A DNA stretch of 64,000 nucleotides from Clostridium_AD sp050717535 (GTDB lineage: Bacteria; Bacillota; Clostridia; Clostridiales; Clostridiaceae), in NCBI RefSeq assembly GCF_050717535.1, contig NZ_JBOITM010000066.1, forward strand, positions 89,245 through 153,244, given 5' to 3'. The notes beneath the pieces are model-generated. The model was not told the DNA's origin. It saw only the letters and a program-made list of their open reading frames with translations, and did not search any database. The translations under genes and the position numbers were made by a program. This document shows positions 16,250 through 24,628 of this stretch, piece by piece; the first letter of the stretch is position 1, and every line of letters starts with the position of its first letter.

Positions 16250-17830
16250 ATGGCTAAAGAACGGGAAGAATGGGGATCAAAAATTGGAATGATTCTAGCA
16301 ATGGCAGGCAATTCAGTTGGACTTGGAAATTTCTGGAGATTTCCATACCAAGCTGCTAAAAATGGTGGCGGAGCTTTTATGATTCCTTACGTAGGTGCTC
16401 TTATTTTAATAGGAATACCTTTGATGCTTGTAGAATGGATGATGGGAAGACTCGGTGGAAGGTATGGGCATGGAACTGTAGGTTTTATGATCTATATTCA
16501 ATCAAGAGACAAGATTAAACCGCGACGTGCAATTATTTTAGGTTCTATATGCGGAATGATAGTTATTGGAGTTACACTACTGGTAAACTCATATTACAAT
16601 CATTTGATAGGGTGGACACTAGGTTATGCATTTTTATCAGCAACTGGTGGATACTTAGATAAGGCTGTATCTACAGGACAGTTTTTCACAAATTATATAC
16701 AAAACCCCGCTTATGTATTTACTTTCTGGATTATTAGTTTAGCAATTTTAGGACTAGCAGTTACGAGAGGAATTGAAAAGGGTATAGAGTCTTGGGCAAA
16801 ATTAATGATGCCTACACTATATATATTTGGATTCATATTAATTTATAAAACATTAACTATTGGATCACCAGTTAATCCAGATTGGTCTGCTATAAAGGGA
16901 TTGGATTATCTTTGGACTCCAAGATGGGCAGATTTGAGTTTTAAAGGTGCTCTTGCAGCAGCAGGGCAAATTTTCTTTACATTATCACTTGGAATGGGTA
17001 TAATTCAAAATTATGCTTCTTATTTAAAGTCAGATGATGATATTGTAACTTCATCAATGACAACAGTATCACTAAATGAATTTGCAGAAGTAATCCTTGG
17101 AGGAAGTATAGCAATACCAATCACTTATGCTTTCATGGGTGTAAAAGGTTTAAGTTCAGGAGTAGGACTATCATTTATCTCATTGCCTAATATATTTAGA
17201 GTTATGAATGGTGGTAGGGTAATGGGAACACTATGGTTCTTACTATTATTCTTTGCTGGCTTTACTTCAGCTATTGCTATGTATAATTATTTAGTAACAA
17301 TACTCGAAGAAGGCATGGGGATGGCAAAAAAGAAGGCTGCTTTGTTAGTTTTCATAGGATATATAATAGTTGGACTTCCAGTTGCACTAGAGCCAATAAT
17401 TACTAAAACAGCTGAACTTGCTTATTTTACAGAGCTTGATAACTGGGTTGGTACTTATTTACTAGTTGTAATGGGTCTTATTGAAATCATTGTAGCTGGT
17501 TGGCTCATGAAAGAAAATCCAGTAGACGAGATGAATCATGGTTCTTTCTGGCAAGCACCAAAATGGCTTTATACAGTTATGATTAGGTTTGTAACCCCTG
17601 CAACTATAATAATTATTCTAACAGGATCAACTATAACATATATTAAAGAAGGATATTTTAAAATGATACCAACTTTTGTAGCAAAAACACCGGTATTAGT
17701 ACCTTGGGTTAATGGTGCGAGAATAGTTTTATTAATAGTATTTATCATCGGATTTATTGGTACTTATAGGAGTATAAAAGGTGTTTATGGAAAAGAACTT
17801 GTAGAAAACAAGGTTCTTATAAGGAAGTAA
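16250..17830 (+). CDS. Sodium-dependent amino-acid transporter (NSS family, MetP-like)
   Basis: Neurotransmitter:sodium symporter family carrier, 526 residues with about 12 membrane helices. The first helix holds the sodium/substrate site motif GNSVGLGNFWRFPY. Other family blocks are GGGAFMIPYVGALILIGIPL, FFTLSLGMGIIQNYASYL and LFFAGFTSAIAMYN. GGGGAGG precedes the ATG. A MetS-like small subunit follows in the same unit, suggesting a MetP/MetS-type methionine or alanine importer; the substrate is inferred only from that association. A CodY-like box in the promoter suggests repression when branched-chain amino acids are abundant. Confidence 0.93.
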   Translation: MAKEREEWGSKIGMILAMAGNSVGLGNFWRFPYQAAKNGGGAFMIPYVGALILIGIPLMLVEWMMGRLGGRYGHGTVGFMIYIQSRDKIKPRRAIILGSICGMIVIGVTLLVNSYYNHLIGWTLGYAFLSATGGYLDKAVSTGQFFTNYIQNPAYVFTFWIISLAILGLAVTRGIEKGIESWAKLMMPTLYIFGFILIYKTLTIGSPVNPDWSAIKGLDYLWTPRWADLSFKGALAAAGQIFFTLSLGMGIIQNYASYLKSDDDIVTSSMTTVSLNEFAEVILGGSIAIPITYAFMGVKGLSSGVGLSFISLPNIFRVMNGGRVMGTLWFLLLFFAGFTSAIAMYNYLVTILEEGMGMAKKKAALLVFIGYIIVGLPVALEPIITKTAELAYFTELDNWVGTYLLVVMGLIEIIVAGWLMKENPVDEMNHGSFWQAPKWLYTVMIRFVTPATIIIILTGSTITYIKEGYFKMIPTFVAKTPVLVPWVNGARIVLLIVFIIGFIGTYRSIKGVYGKELVENKVLIRK

Positions 17831-17877
17831 AAATAAAAAATTATAACCATTAATAATTGTTATATTACTAAGAATCA

Positions 17878-17910
17878 CTAAAGTAGTAATGATTATTATT
17901 ACTACTTTAG
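17878..17910 (+). other. Stable stem-loop between NSS transporter and its small subunit
   Basis: CTAAAGTAGTAAT pairs perfectly (13 bp) with ATTACTACTTTAG around a 7-nt loop. No U-run follows, so it is not a standard terminator. It may protect a processed mRNA or set the ratio of the two products. Confidence 0.6.
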
Positions 17911-17932
17911 ATACAAATAAGGAGGATAAAAT

Positions 17933-18028
17933 ATGAGTGGTCAAGCATTGGGTTTTATGTTAGTAATGTGGGGCGCAATAATATCTTTATCAGTTATCAG
18001 TTTAAAAACAGTATTAAAGAATCAATAA
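17933..18028 (+). CDS. MetS-like small subunit of the NSS transporter
   Basis: A 31-residue protein, MSGQALGFMLVMW followed by a single hydrophobic helix and the basic end LKTVLKNQ. It shares the first ten residues exactly with the orphan copy at 15597. GGAGG lies 7 nt before the ATG. It is placed 102 bp after the transporter and 17 bp before the next gene. In Corynebacterium the equivalent MetS is required for MetP activity, so this is likely an essential transporter partner. Confidence 0.8.
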   Translation: MSGQALGFMLVMWGAIISLSVISLKTVLKNQ

Positions 18029-18045
18029 GAAAAGAGTGATGATAT

Positions 18046-18468
18046 ATGAATATTGAGGAAAGTATGGCTTTAAAAAAGATTACTTTATATTTTACAATTT
18101 TAAGTGCATTGTTTTTAATCTTATCTTCACAATTCACAGGATTTCTTTTGCCGTTACTATTTGTCTTACCAATATATATGGGACTTATAGGGATTAAGCA
18201 AAGAAGAAAGAGTGGGTTTTTAATAGGAATGGCAATAGTTCCTATAGCGTTTGCTATTTCAATGCTATGGATAAGATATTCTATAAGTGTTTTTGCTGAT
18301 AGAATAAACCAAATTGCTAAAATTAGTGAACAGTATAATATATCGTCTGCTAAGGCCGGGGCATTTACTACAGTATTTTTTGCATTAAGCATTGGCTTGG
18401 TTACTATTTGTGTATTATTTTTGGTGAAATTACTTAGAAATAAAGAAATTTTCACACAAGTTAGATGA
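18046..18468 (+). CDS. Hypothetical four-helix membrane protein
   Basis: A 140-residue integral membrane protein that I do not recognise. Segments: KITLYFTILSALFLILSS, an adjacent GFLLPLLFVLPIYMGLIG, a third around FLIGMAIVPIAFAISMLW, and a C-terminal one (FFALSIGLVTICVLFLV). A polar stretch (ADRINQIAKISEQYN) separates the last two. It starts 17 bp after the MetS-like gene and is followed by a terminator, so it belongs to the NSS transporter unit. The ribosome site (GTGATG) is weak, suggesting coupling to the preceding gene. Confidence 0.65.
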   Translation: MNIEESMALKKITLYFTILSALFLILSSQFTGFLLPLLFVLPIYMGLIGIKQRRKSGFLIGMAIVPIAFAISMLWIRYSISVFADRINQIAKISEQYNISSAKAGAFTTVFFALSIGLVTICVLFLVKLLRNKEIFTQVR

Positions 18469-18494
18469 AATAAATTAAATAAAAGGCTTACTAA

Positions 18495-18527
18495 AAACGC
18501 TGAACTATTGTTTCAGCGCTTTTATTT
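18495..18527 (+). terminator. Terminator of the NSS/MetS unit
   Basis: An imperfect hairpin, ACGCTGAAC ... GTTTCAGCGCT, followed by TTTATTTT. It lies 26 bp after the last stop codon. Confidence 0.8.
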
Positions 18528-18586
18528 TAGACTTAAATTTTCTGGAATTCATGATATAGCAAGATATTTATTTTAAGTATATATGG

Positions 18587-18592
18587 TATAAT
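18587..18592 (+). promoter_or_regulatory. Extended -10 element upstream of apbE
   Basis: TGG-TATAAT forms an extended -10 (TGnTATAAT) 35 bp before the apbE start region. No convincing -35 is visible. A weak CodY-like match (12 of 15) lies at 18536-18550. Confidence 0.5.
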
Positions 18593-18626
18593 GTATTTAA
18601 AAACGAGCTAGGGATGGTGAGGAATC

Positions 18627-19661
18627 ATAAAGAGTTTACATAGAAAATATTATATATTTTTATTATTGATTATTTCAACATTTTTAATATCTTGCAAAAA
18701 TAATAGTAAACCTGTTGAAAAAGAGACATACCTTATGGGTACAATTGTTCAATTAAAGGTATATGGTGAAAACGCAGAAAGTGCAACAGAGAAAGCCTTA
18801 GAAAGGATAAGCGACATAGAAAATAAAATGTCTGTTAATATTGAGACTTCTGAAATTACCAAACTTAATGAGAAGGCTGGAAATTCAGAGCAAAAGCTTA
18901 GCAAGGACACTTATTTTGTAGTAAATGAAGCAATGCAATACAGTAAATTAACAGAAGGCTCTTTTGATATATCTATAGAACCAATTGTAAAGCTATGGGG
19001 TATAGGTACAGATAAAGAGAGAGTTCCTTCGAAAGGTGAAATAGAGGAAAAGTTAAAGTTAGTTGATTATAAGAATATTCTTTTAGATGAGAAAGATTCT
19101 ACAGTACAATTAAGAGGTGCTGGTGAAGCTATAGATTTGGGTGCTATTGCAAAAGGATATACAGCCGATGAAATAAAAAAGGTGCTATTAGATAATAAGA
19201 TTAGTAGTGCACTTATAAATTTAGGAGGCAATATTTTTGCTATTGGGAGTAAAGTCGATGGGACTAACTGGAATATAGGGATACAGAACCCATTGGATAC
19301 TCGGGGACAATACATAGGAACTATTAGTGTTACAGATAAATCCGTAGTTACATCAGGAAACTATGAAAGATTTTTCATTGTGAACGGCAAGCGTTATCAT
19401 CACATATTTGACCCAAAAACTGGATATCCATCTGAAGCAGGTCTTATAAGTACAACTATAGTATCAGATAAGTCAATAGATGGAGATGCACTATCTACAA
19501 GTACGTATATTATGGGCCTTTCAAAAGGGCTTAAACTTATAGAGTCTATTAAAGGTGTAGATGCTATTTTTATTACAAAGGATAAAAAAATATATGTTAC
19601 GTCCGGTCTTAAAAATGATTTTAATTTGACTAACAAGGAGTTTATTTATGAAAAAAGGTGA
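18627..19661 (+). CDS. apbE: FAD:protein FMN transferase ApbE (lipoprotein)
   Basis: Transfers FMN from FAD onto threonines of target proteins such as RnfG and RnfD. Family blocks: TYLMGTIVQLKVYG, AIDLGAIAKGYTADEI, NLGGNIFAIG, and HHIFDPKTGYPSEAGL. The signal peptide ends in lipobox LISC, so it acts outside the membrane. The frame is open from 18621, and the only ATG-like start with a ribosome site is ATA at 18627, following GGTGAGG. The TTG at 18666 has no such site and would cut off the positive n-region (KSLHRK) and half of the hydrophobic core. Its operon is convergent with rnf, whose RnfG and RnfD are the expected substrates. Confidence 0.9.
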   Translation: MKSLHRKYYIFLLLIISTFLISCKNNSKPVEKETYLMGTIVQLKVYGENAESATEKALERISDIENKMSVNIETSEITKLNEKAGNSEQKLSKDTYFVVNEAMQYSKLTEGSFDISIEPIVKLWGIGTDKERVPSKGEIEEKLKLVDYKNILLDEKDSTVQLRGAGEAIDLGAIAKGYTADEIKKVLLDNKISSALINLGGNIFAIGSKVDGTNWNIGIQNPLDTRGQYIGTISVTDKSVVTSGNYERFFIVNGKRYHHIFDPKTGYPSEAGLISTTIVSDKSIDGDALSTSTYIMGLSKGLKLIESIKGVDAIFITKDKKIYVTSGLKNDFNLTNKEFIYEKR

Positions 19662-20043
19662 TAAAATAGTTGGAATAGTACTTTTAGCTATTGTAATAGT
19701 AGCCATAGGCATAACTTCAATATATAAAATTTCAATTAAGGGGTCAGAAAATATTGCTGTGATTAAAAGTGATGGCAAGGTGTTTAAAACTATTGATTTA
19801 AATAAGGTAGTAGAGTCACAAGAGTTTACAATAAAGACAGGTAATGGTCATTTTAATACCATACTAGTTAAACATAATAGCATTCGTGTTAGTGATGCTA
19901 ATTGTTTACATAAAGAGTGTGTTAAAAGTGGATCAATTTCAAAACCAGGTGAAATTATTGTATGTTTACCTAATAAACTTATTATTACTATTGAGGGAAA
20001 GCAAGTAAAAGAGAATAGTTCCATTGATGGTGGAACATTCTAA
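19648..20043 (+). CDS. NusG domain II-containing membrane-anchored protein
   Basis: A 131-residue protein with one N-terminal membrane helix (IVGIVLLAIVIVAIGITS). An extracytoplasmic NusG-domain-II-like beta domain follows; its conserved block is VSDANCLHKECVKSG leading to IVCLPNKLIITI, with two or three cysteines. Genes like this typically sit beside Gx transporter and ApbE genes in Firmicutes, as here. The start overlaps the 3' end of apbE by 14 bp and has AAGGAG nearby. The function is not established; the redox-gene context suggests a role with flavin- or quinone-linked membrane enzymes. Confidence 0.82.
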   Translation: MKKGDKIVGIVLLAIVIVAIGITSIYKISIKGSENIAVIKSDGKVFKTIDLNKVVESQEFTIKTGNGHFNTILVKHNSIRVSDANCLHKECVKSGSISKPGEIIVCLPNKLIITIEGKQVKENSSIDGGTF

Positions 20044-20066
20044 ATTGAAAAAGATGTGGGTGGAAT

Positions 20067-20579
20067 ATGAGAAAAACTAAAAAAATGGTTTTACTTAGCA
20101 TATTAGTGGCAATAGCCTTAGTTATTTATTTGATTGAGGCACAGATTCCGGTGTTATTTCCAGGAATAAAATTAGGACTTGCAAATTCTATATCCTTAGT
20201 TGCATTAATTTTATTCGGTTGGAAAGAAGCACTTTTAATAATGATTTTAAGAACAGTATTAGGGTCTATTTTCGGAGGGGGACTATCAGCACTTATGTTT
20301 AGCCTTGCTGGTGGACTACTTAGTAACATAGTAATGATATTACTATATAAGTATTTTAAGAAATCACTAAGTCTACCTACAATTAGTGTATGTGGTGCTA
20401 TTTTTCATAATGTAGGTCAGTTACTAGTAGCTGCCTTCATAATTAAAGATTTAAGAATATATTTGTATTTACCAGTATTATTGATTTCAGCTATTGTCAC
20501 AGGGTACTTTATTGGAGTATTAGCTAATGTATTAAAAAATAGATTGGAAAAAATATTAGTACTAGATAAAAGGTTATAG
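20067..20579 (+). CDS. Gx transporter family protein (HepI-like)
   Basis: A 170-residue membrane protein annotated in relatives as Gx transporter or heptaprenyl diphosphate synthase component I. Diagnostic blocks are GIKLGLANSISLVALILFGWKEALLI and RTVLGSIFGGGLSALMFSLAGG. Five or six hydrophobic segments give an ECF S-component-like fold. Third gene after apbE and the NusG-II gene. The transported compound is unknown; an isoprenoid-quinone or flavin link is only inferred from genome context. Its stop codon is immediately followed by palindromic element B. Confidence 0.83.
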   Translation: MRKTKKMVLLSILVAIALVIYLIEAQIPVLFPGIKLGLANSISLVALILFGWKEALLIMILRTVLGSIFGGGLSALMFSLAGGLLSNIVMILLYKYFKKSLSLPTISVCGAIFHNVGQLLVAAFIIKDLRIYLYLPVLLISAIVTGYFIGVLANVLKNRLEKILVLDKRL

Positions 20580-20879
20580 AAAAGGATAGAGCAGTCGACC
20601 GAGTGACTTGCAAATGAACTCAAAACAGAAAATTCCATTAAAAAATTCTAATCTTTTGCGAAAATAAAATTCTCTAGCGTTCTCCTCTGGGTAGTTCTCT
20701 GGGGGACATAACAATTATTAATTGTTATGCACTCGGCGTCCTGCCTCGGGTTCGCTACACTGCCGTCCTGGCAGTGTCACGAGAATTTTATATTCGCAAA
20801 GCAAGAATTCCTTAACCAAATTTCAATAGTTTCTGCGTTTCATATTGCAAGTCGCTTGGGCGGGATTTTCTATCCTTTT
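20580..20879. repeat. Large palindromic element B (300 bp)
   Basis: Terminal inverted repeats AAAAGGATAGA (20580-20590) and TCTATCCTTTT (20869-20879) flank two imperfectly complementary arms (GACTTGCAA...TTTTGCG AAAATAAAATTCTC on the left, the complement on the right). The middle holds ACATAACAATTATTAATTGTTATG and the hairpin ACACTGCCGTCCTGGCAGTGT. It starts one base after the Gx gene stop. A one-armed relative lies at 5823-5925. Confidence 0.85.
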
Positions 20880-20912
20880 ATTACGGGTAGGAAGAGAAAC
20901 AAAAAATAAAAA

Positions 20913-20950
20913 ACATACTAAGATTTTAACCTTAGTATCTTTTTTTATTT
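20913..20950. terminator. Bidirectional terminator between Gx and rnfB
   Basis: ATACTAAG pairs with CTTAGTAT around an 8-nt loop, with a long T-run on the plus strand and an A-run on the other side. It serves the rnf operon and possibly the Gx operon. Confidence 0.8.
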
Positions 20951-20966
20951 TTTGTTTCTTACTTAA

Positions 20967-21812
20967 TTATTCACTTACAGCTGCACTCTCTTTAGTCATA
21001 GTTTCATGAGCTTTTAGAGGCTTAGAAATAGCTTTTGTTGGACACTTAGCAGCACATAGACCACATTGTGTACATTTTTCAAAATCTATTGTAGCTAGGT
21101 TATTAACCATAGTAATTGCTCCAACGGGACATACTTTTACACACATTTGGCATGCAATACATCCAACCGCGCAATTATCTTTTACTGCTTTACCTTTTAA
21201 TTTAGAGTTACACTCTACAAGTACTTCTTGACTTGCTGGAACGAGCTCTATTAAATTTTTAGGGCATACTTTAATACAAGCACCACAAGCTACACAATTA
21301 TCCTTATATACTACAGCTACTCCATCTATGATGTGAAGGGCATTGAATTCACAAGCTCTTACACAACTCCCTAAACCCATACATCCATCTGAGCAAGCTT
21401 TAGGACCTTCTCCAGGAGCAATAACTGCTTGACGGCAATCTTGAATTCCATCATATATATATTTATCTTTAGCAACCGTGCAAGTGCCTTTACATTTAAC
21501 AAAAGCAACTTGTGGATTTTCAGTTTCAACGGTTACACCCATTATTTCTCCAATTTTTTCAGCAACTGCACTTCCACCTACTGAACATAAATTAAGGGGT
21601 ACATCTCCACCAACTACTGCTGCAGCATAAGCATCACAACCAGCGAAGCCACATGCACCACAATTTGCACTGGGTAATACTTCTCTAACTAATGGTATTT
21701 TAGGATCAACTGGTACATAAAATTTCTTGTTAGCATAACCAAGTACTACTCCGAATACTAGTCCCAAACCACCAAGGCTTAATACTGGGTAAATTAAATT
21801 GTTCATATCCAT
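20967..21812 (-). CDS. rnfB: Rnf complex subunit RnfB (polyferredoxin)
   Basis: Electron-input subunit that takes electrons from reduced ferredoxin. An N-terminal membrane helix (LIYPVLSLGGLGLVFGVVLG) is followed by the RnfB cluster motif CGACGFAGCDAYAAA. Several ferredoxin-type motifs come next: CMGLGSCVRAC, CVACGACIKVCP, CIACQMCVKVCP and CTQCGLCAAKCP. The 281-residue length fits the clostridial type with added clusters. Last gene of rnfCDGEAB, directly abutting rnfA and followed by a terminator. Confidence 0.96.
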   Translation of the reverse strand: MDMNNLIYPVLSLGGLGLVFGVVLGYANKKFYVPVDPKIPLVREVLPSANCGACGFAGCDAYAAAVVGGDVPLNLCSVGGSAVAEKIGEIMGVTVETENPQVAFVKCKGTCTVAKDKYIYDGIQDCRQAVIAPGEGPKACSDGCMGLGSCVRACEFNALHIIDGVAVVYKDNCVACGACIKVCPKNLIELVPASQEVLVECNSKLKGKAVKDNCAVGCIACQMCVKVCPVGAITMVNNLATIDFEKCTQCGLCAAKCPTKAISKPLKAHETMTKESAAVSE

Positions 21813-22400
21813 TTAAATACCCCCCAATTTTAAACCACTAAAGCCTAAAAATGCAATAGCCATGAGGCCTGCTGTAACTAATGAAATAGGTAAACCTCTA
21901 AAGCAGAGTGGCATATTATCATTCGCTTCCATTCGTTCTCTTAGACCTGAAAGAAGAACAATAGCAAGCATGTATCCAGCAGCTGCTCCAAGAGCATTAA
22001 CCATGGATTCGATTAGGTTATATTTTTCACCTATATTAATAACAGCCATACCAAGAAGGGCACAGTTAGTTGTTATTAAAGGAAGAAATATTCCAAGTGC
22101 TCTATAGAGACCTGGCTGAGTTTTTTTAATAACCATTTCAACAAATTGCACAAGTGCTGCAATAACTAGAACGAATGCTAGAGTTGATAAATAGGTTATG
22201 TTCAAAGGAACTAAAATCCAGTTGTAGACTCCATAAGTCATTATTGAGGCTAAGAACATAACAAATACTACTGCTAGTCCCATACCTTTTGCAGTCTCAG
22301 TTTTTTTAGAAACTCCAAGAAAAGAACATATTCCAAGGAATTTAGCTAATACAAAATTATTTACCAAAAATGCACTTATAAAAATCGAAAAAAGTCTCAT
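21813..22400 (-). CDS. rnfA: Rnf complex subunit RnfA
   Basis: Integral membrane subunit with six helices that pairs with RnfE to form the ion-translocating core. Hallmarks: NNFVLAKFLGICSFLGVSKK at the N-terminus, and FVEMVIKKTQPGLYRALGIF leading to LITTNCALLGMAVI. In structures of relatives, RnfA/E cysteines near such positions ligate an iron-sulfur centre. It contains 195 residues. AGGTGG precedes the ATG. It is located between rnfE and rnfB. Confidence 0.97.
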   Translation of the reverse strand: MRLFSIFISAFLVNNFVLAKFLGICSFLGVSKKTETAKGMGLAVVFVMFLASIMTYGVYNWILVPLNITYLSTLAFVLVIAALVQFVEMVIKKTQPGLYRALGIFLPLITTNCALLGMAVINIGEKYNLIESMVNALGAAAGYMLAIVLLSGLRERMEANDNMPLCFRGLPISLVTAGLMAIAFLGFSGLKLGGI

Positions 22401-22433
22401 TTTTATCCACCTTTCTTAAAAAATTAAACAAAA

Positions 22434-23126
22434 TTATTTTTTGCAAGTATGAGGACAAGATACACAGCTAGTACATTCACCAGTTTCTTCATTAATTTCA
22501 TGAAAATGTGCAATTTTGTCATTAACTTTATTTGTTTTACTAATTGATTTTTGATTTAATAAAGCCATTAAAATTCCTAGTGTAATAAAAGCACCAGGTG
22601 CTAAAACCATAATTATAGCAGGCTCAAAGGAGTTCCCAAATACTTTAAATCCTAGTATTGAACCAGCTCCTAGTAGTTCCCTTATTGCACCAAGAATAGC
22701 TAAGGCTATTGTAAAACCAAGTCCCATTCCAATAGCATCAAAAACTGAAGGAAGTGGCTTGTTTTTTGATGCATAAGATTCAGCTCTTCCAAGAATTACA
22801 CAGTTAACAACTATAAGTGGAATGAAAATTCCTAAGGATTTGTATAGTGATGGAACAAATCCTTGCAATATAAATTGTATTAATATTACAAAAGCTGCTA
22901 TTATTGTTATATAAGCAGGTATACGAATTTTATCTGGAATTACTTTTCTTAGTAAGGATATAAAAAGATTTGAACCAATTAAAACTACTGTAGCTGCCAG
23001 GCCCATGCCTATACCATTTTCTACACTACTAGTAACAGCTAGAGTAGGGCACATTGCTAGAACTTGAACGAATATTGGATTCTCGGTTACTATACCGTTT
23101 TTTAGTCTTTCAGAAAATACGCTCAT
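22434..23126 (-). CDS. rnfE: Rnf complex subunit RnfE with cysteine-rich tail
   Basis: Homologous to RnfA, with inverted topology, in the membrane core of Rnf. Family blocks: NPIFVQVLAMCPTLAVTSSV, LGIFIPLIVVNCVILGRAE and GMGLGFTIALAILGAIREL. The protein is 230 residues, longer than the usual 195-215. The extra C-terminal tail is hydrophilic and ends ECTSCVSCPHTCKK, four closely spaced cysteines (C-x2-C-x2-C-x3-C) that could bind iron-sulfur or zinc. The ATG directly follows the rnfG stop, indicating coupling. Confidence 0.95.
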   Translation of the reverse strand: MSVFSERLKNGIVTENPIFVQVLAMCPTLAVTSSVENGIGMGLAATVVLIGSNLFISLLRKVIPDKIRIPAYITIIAAFVILIQFILQGFVPSLYKSLGIFIPLIVVNCVILGRAESYASKNKPLPSVFDAIGMGLGFTIALAILGAIRELLGAGSILGFKVFGNSFEPAIIMVLAPGAFITLGILMALLNQKSISKTNKVNDKIAHFHEINEETGECTSCVSCPHTCKK

Positions 23127-23692
23127 TATTTTTTATCTCCTTTCAATGAAGAGTTATAAAAATCAATAGCATCATTAACACCAAGAGTTACAGCTTTAGA
23201 AGTAATTGTTGCACCTGTAATAGCTTGTATTTGATTTTCCTTTGAAGGAGCTACTTTTACAACTTCTAATTTATCTTTTGTAGGTTTATTTTTAAATTGA
23301 CCTGAGAATTCAGGTTTTGGAGCATTAGCACCAAGACCAGGAGTTTCAGTGTGAGTTAAAATTTTAATCCCAGTAACTTTTCCATCATTTGATATTCCAA
23401 CCATGATTTCTACCGGACCACCATATCCTTTAGGTGCAACTTTTATAGCATATCCAGCTATTTCAGTACCCTTAAGCCCTACATTAACCTCAGAAACTTT
23501 ATCATTAATTTTTACATCTGCTTTTTCAAATTTATCAGCAGTGGGTAATATTTCTTTCATAGCAGTTTGTTTATCAGAGGCAATCTTTTCAGCTATAGGT
23601 GCTTTTGTTATTTCATAGGCACCGCCTAGTAATAATCCTGCCATTCCTGTAATTAAAAGTAATATTAAACCTAATTTTATATTTTCTTTCAA
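23126..23692 (-). CDS. rnfG: Rnf complex subunit RnfG (covalent flavoprotein)
   Basis: Membrane-anchored FMN-carrying subunit. One N-terminal helix (LGLILLLITGMAGLLLGG) is followed by an extracytoplasmic FMN-binding domain. The FMN attachment motif is ITGATITSKAV near the C-terminus, where the threonine of S/TGAT is flavinylated by ApbE. The 188-residue length is typical. It lies between rnfD and rnfE; rnfE starts within its stop codon. ApbE encoded at 18627-19661 is the likely modifying enzyme. Confidence 0.96.
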   Translation of the reverse strand: MKENIKLGLILLLITGMAGLLLGGAYEITKAPIAEKIASDKQTAMKEILPTADKFEKADVKINDKVSEVNVGLKGTEIAGYAIKVAPKGYGGPVEIMVGISNDGKVTGIKILTHTETPGLGANAPKPEFSGQFKNKPTKDKLEVVKVAPSKENQIQAITGATITSKAVTLGVNDAIDFYNSSLKGDKK

Positions 23693-24622
23693 TTATTTCA
23701 CCTCCCCAAAAATACGTGGAGCAGTAAACTTATCAATAAATGGAACAAATAAACTCATTATCAATATAGAATAAGATACTCCTTCAGCATAACCACCATA
23801 TAAACGTATAATTGTGGTTAATACTCCACATCCAAGTCCAAAAATAACTTGTCCTTTTTTTGTCATTGGGGAAGTGGTATAATCTGTTGCCATAAAGAAG
23901 GCACCAAGCATTAAGCCACCAGCACAAATTTCATATATTGCATCTCCACTCATAAAGCCATTTCTACCTAATATAAGTGTTAAGATAAATACTGAACCAA
24001 TATATGCAACTGGAATATGCCAACTTATTATTTTTTTATATAGTAGATAAGCTGCTCCAATTAGTAATGCAATTACAGAAGTTTCACCAATACAACCACC
24101 TACATTACCAATAAAAACGTTCATTAATTTAGGTAGTTCACCGCTACCGCTTTTGAGTATACCAAGTGCTGTAGCAGCTGATGTACCATCAACGGTAAAA
24201 TTAGTCATATGTACTGGCCAAGAAGCAAGTAAAAATGCTCTAGCAGCCAAAGCTGGATTCATTATATTTTGTCCAATTCCACCAAAAAATTGTTTTACTA
24301 TAATAATAGCGAAAAATCCTCCAATTACAGGAAGCCAAAGTGGAACAGCTACTGGAAGATTGAAAGCAAGTAATAAACCAGTTACTACTGCGCTAAGATC
24401 TCCAATTGTAACTTTTCTGTGTGTAAGTTTTTGCCATAATGCTTCTGCTGCAACACATGATAGCACAGATAATAATGTAACTAAAAATGCTTTCATTCCG
24501 AAAAAATATATTCCAGCAAAGGTAGCAGGTATTAATGCTATTATTACGTCTCTCATTATGCCCTGCACAGAATCATTTGATTTTATGTGTGGGGATGAAG
24601 ATACTGTATACATATAAGTCAC
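23693..24622 (-). CDS. rnfD: Rnf complex subunit RnfD
   Basis: A 309-residue, roughly ten-helix membrane subunit, homologous to NqrB. Family features: SSPHIKSNDSVQGIMRDVII at the N-terminus, NIMNPALAARAFLLASWP, and GTSAATALGI, where the threonine is the expected FMN attachment site (usual motif SGAT, here SAAT). Also seen is FMATDYTTSPMTKKGQVIFG. It starts 6 bp after rnfC and abuts rnfG. Confidence 0.96.
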   Translation of the reverse strand: MTYMYTVSSSPHIKSNDSVQGIMRDVIIALIPATFAGIYFFGMKAFLVTLLSVLSCVAAEALWQKLTHRKVTIGDLSAVVTGLLLAFNLPVAVPLWLPVIGGFFAIIIVKQFFGGIGQNIMNPALAARAFLLASWPVHMTNFTVDGTSAATALGILKSGSGELPKLMNVFIGNVGGCIGETSVIALLIGAAYLLYKKIISWHIPVAYIGSVFILTLILGRNGFMSGDAIYEICAGGLMLGAFFMATDYTTSPMTKKGQVIFGLGCGVLTTIIRLYGGYAEGVSYSILIMSLFVPFIDKFTAPRIFGEVK

Positions 24623-24628
24623 CTCTAT

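Noticed and set aside
18536..18550. CodY box upstream of apbE
   Set aside because: Only 12 of 15 positions match and it does not overlap a recognisable promoter, so it is not called as a site.
20536..20620. Terminator of the Gx operon made of element B alone
   Set aside because: Element B is far longer than a terminator and lacks a U-run at its ends; the hairpin at 20913-20950 is a better terminator candidate.
20727..20909. A 60-codon open frame inside the large palindrome
   Set aside because: It starts and runs through the arm of element B and has no ribosome site; the open frame follows from the repeat sequence.
24153..24617. A 154-codon open frame antisense to rnfD
   Set aside because: It lies entirely within rnfD on the opposite strand; rnfD is unambiguous.
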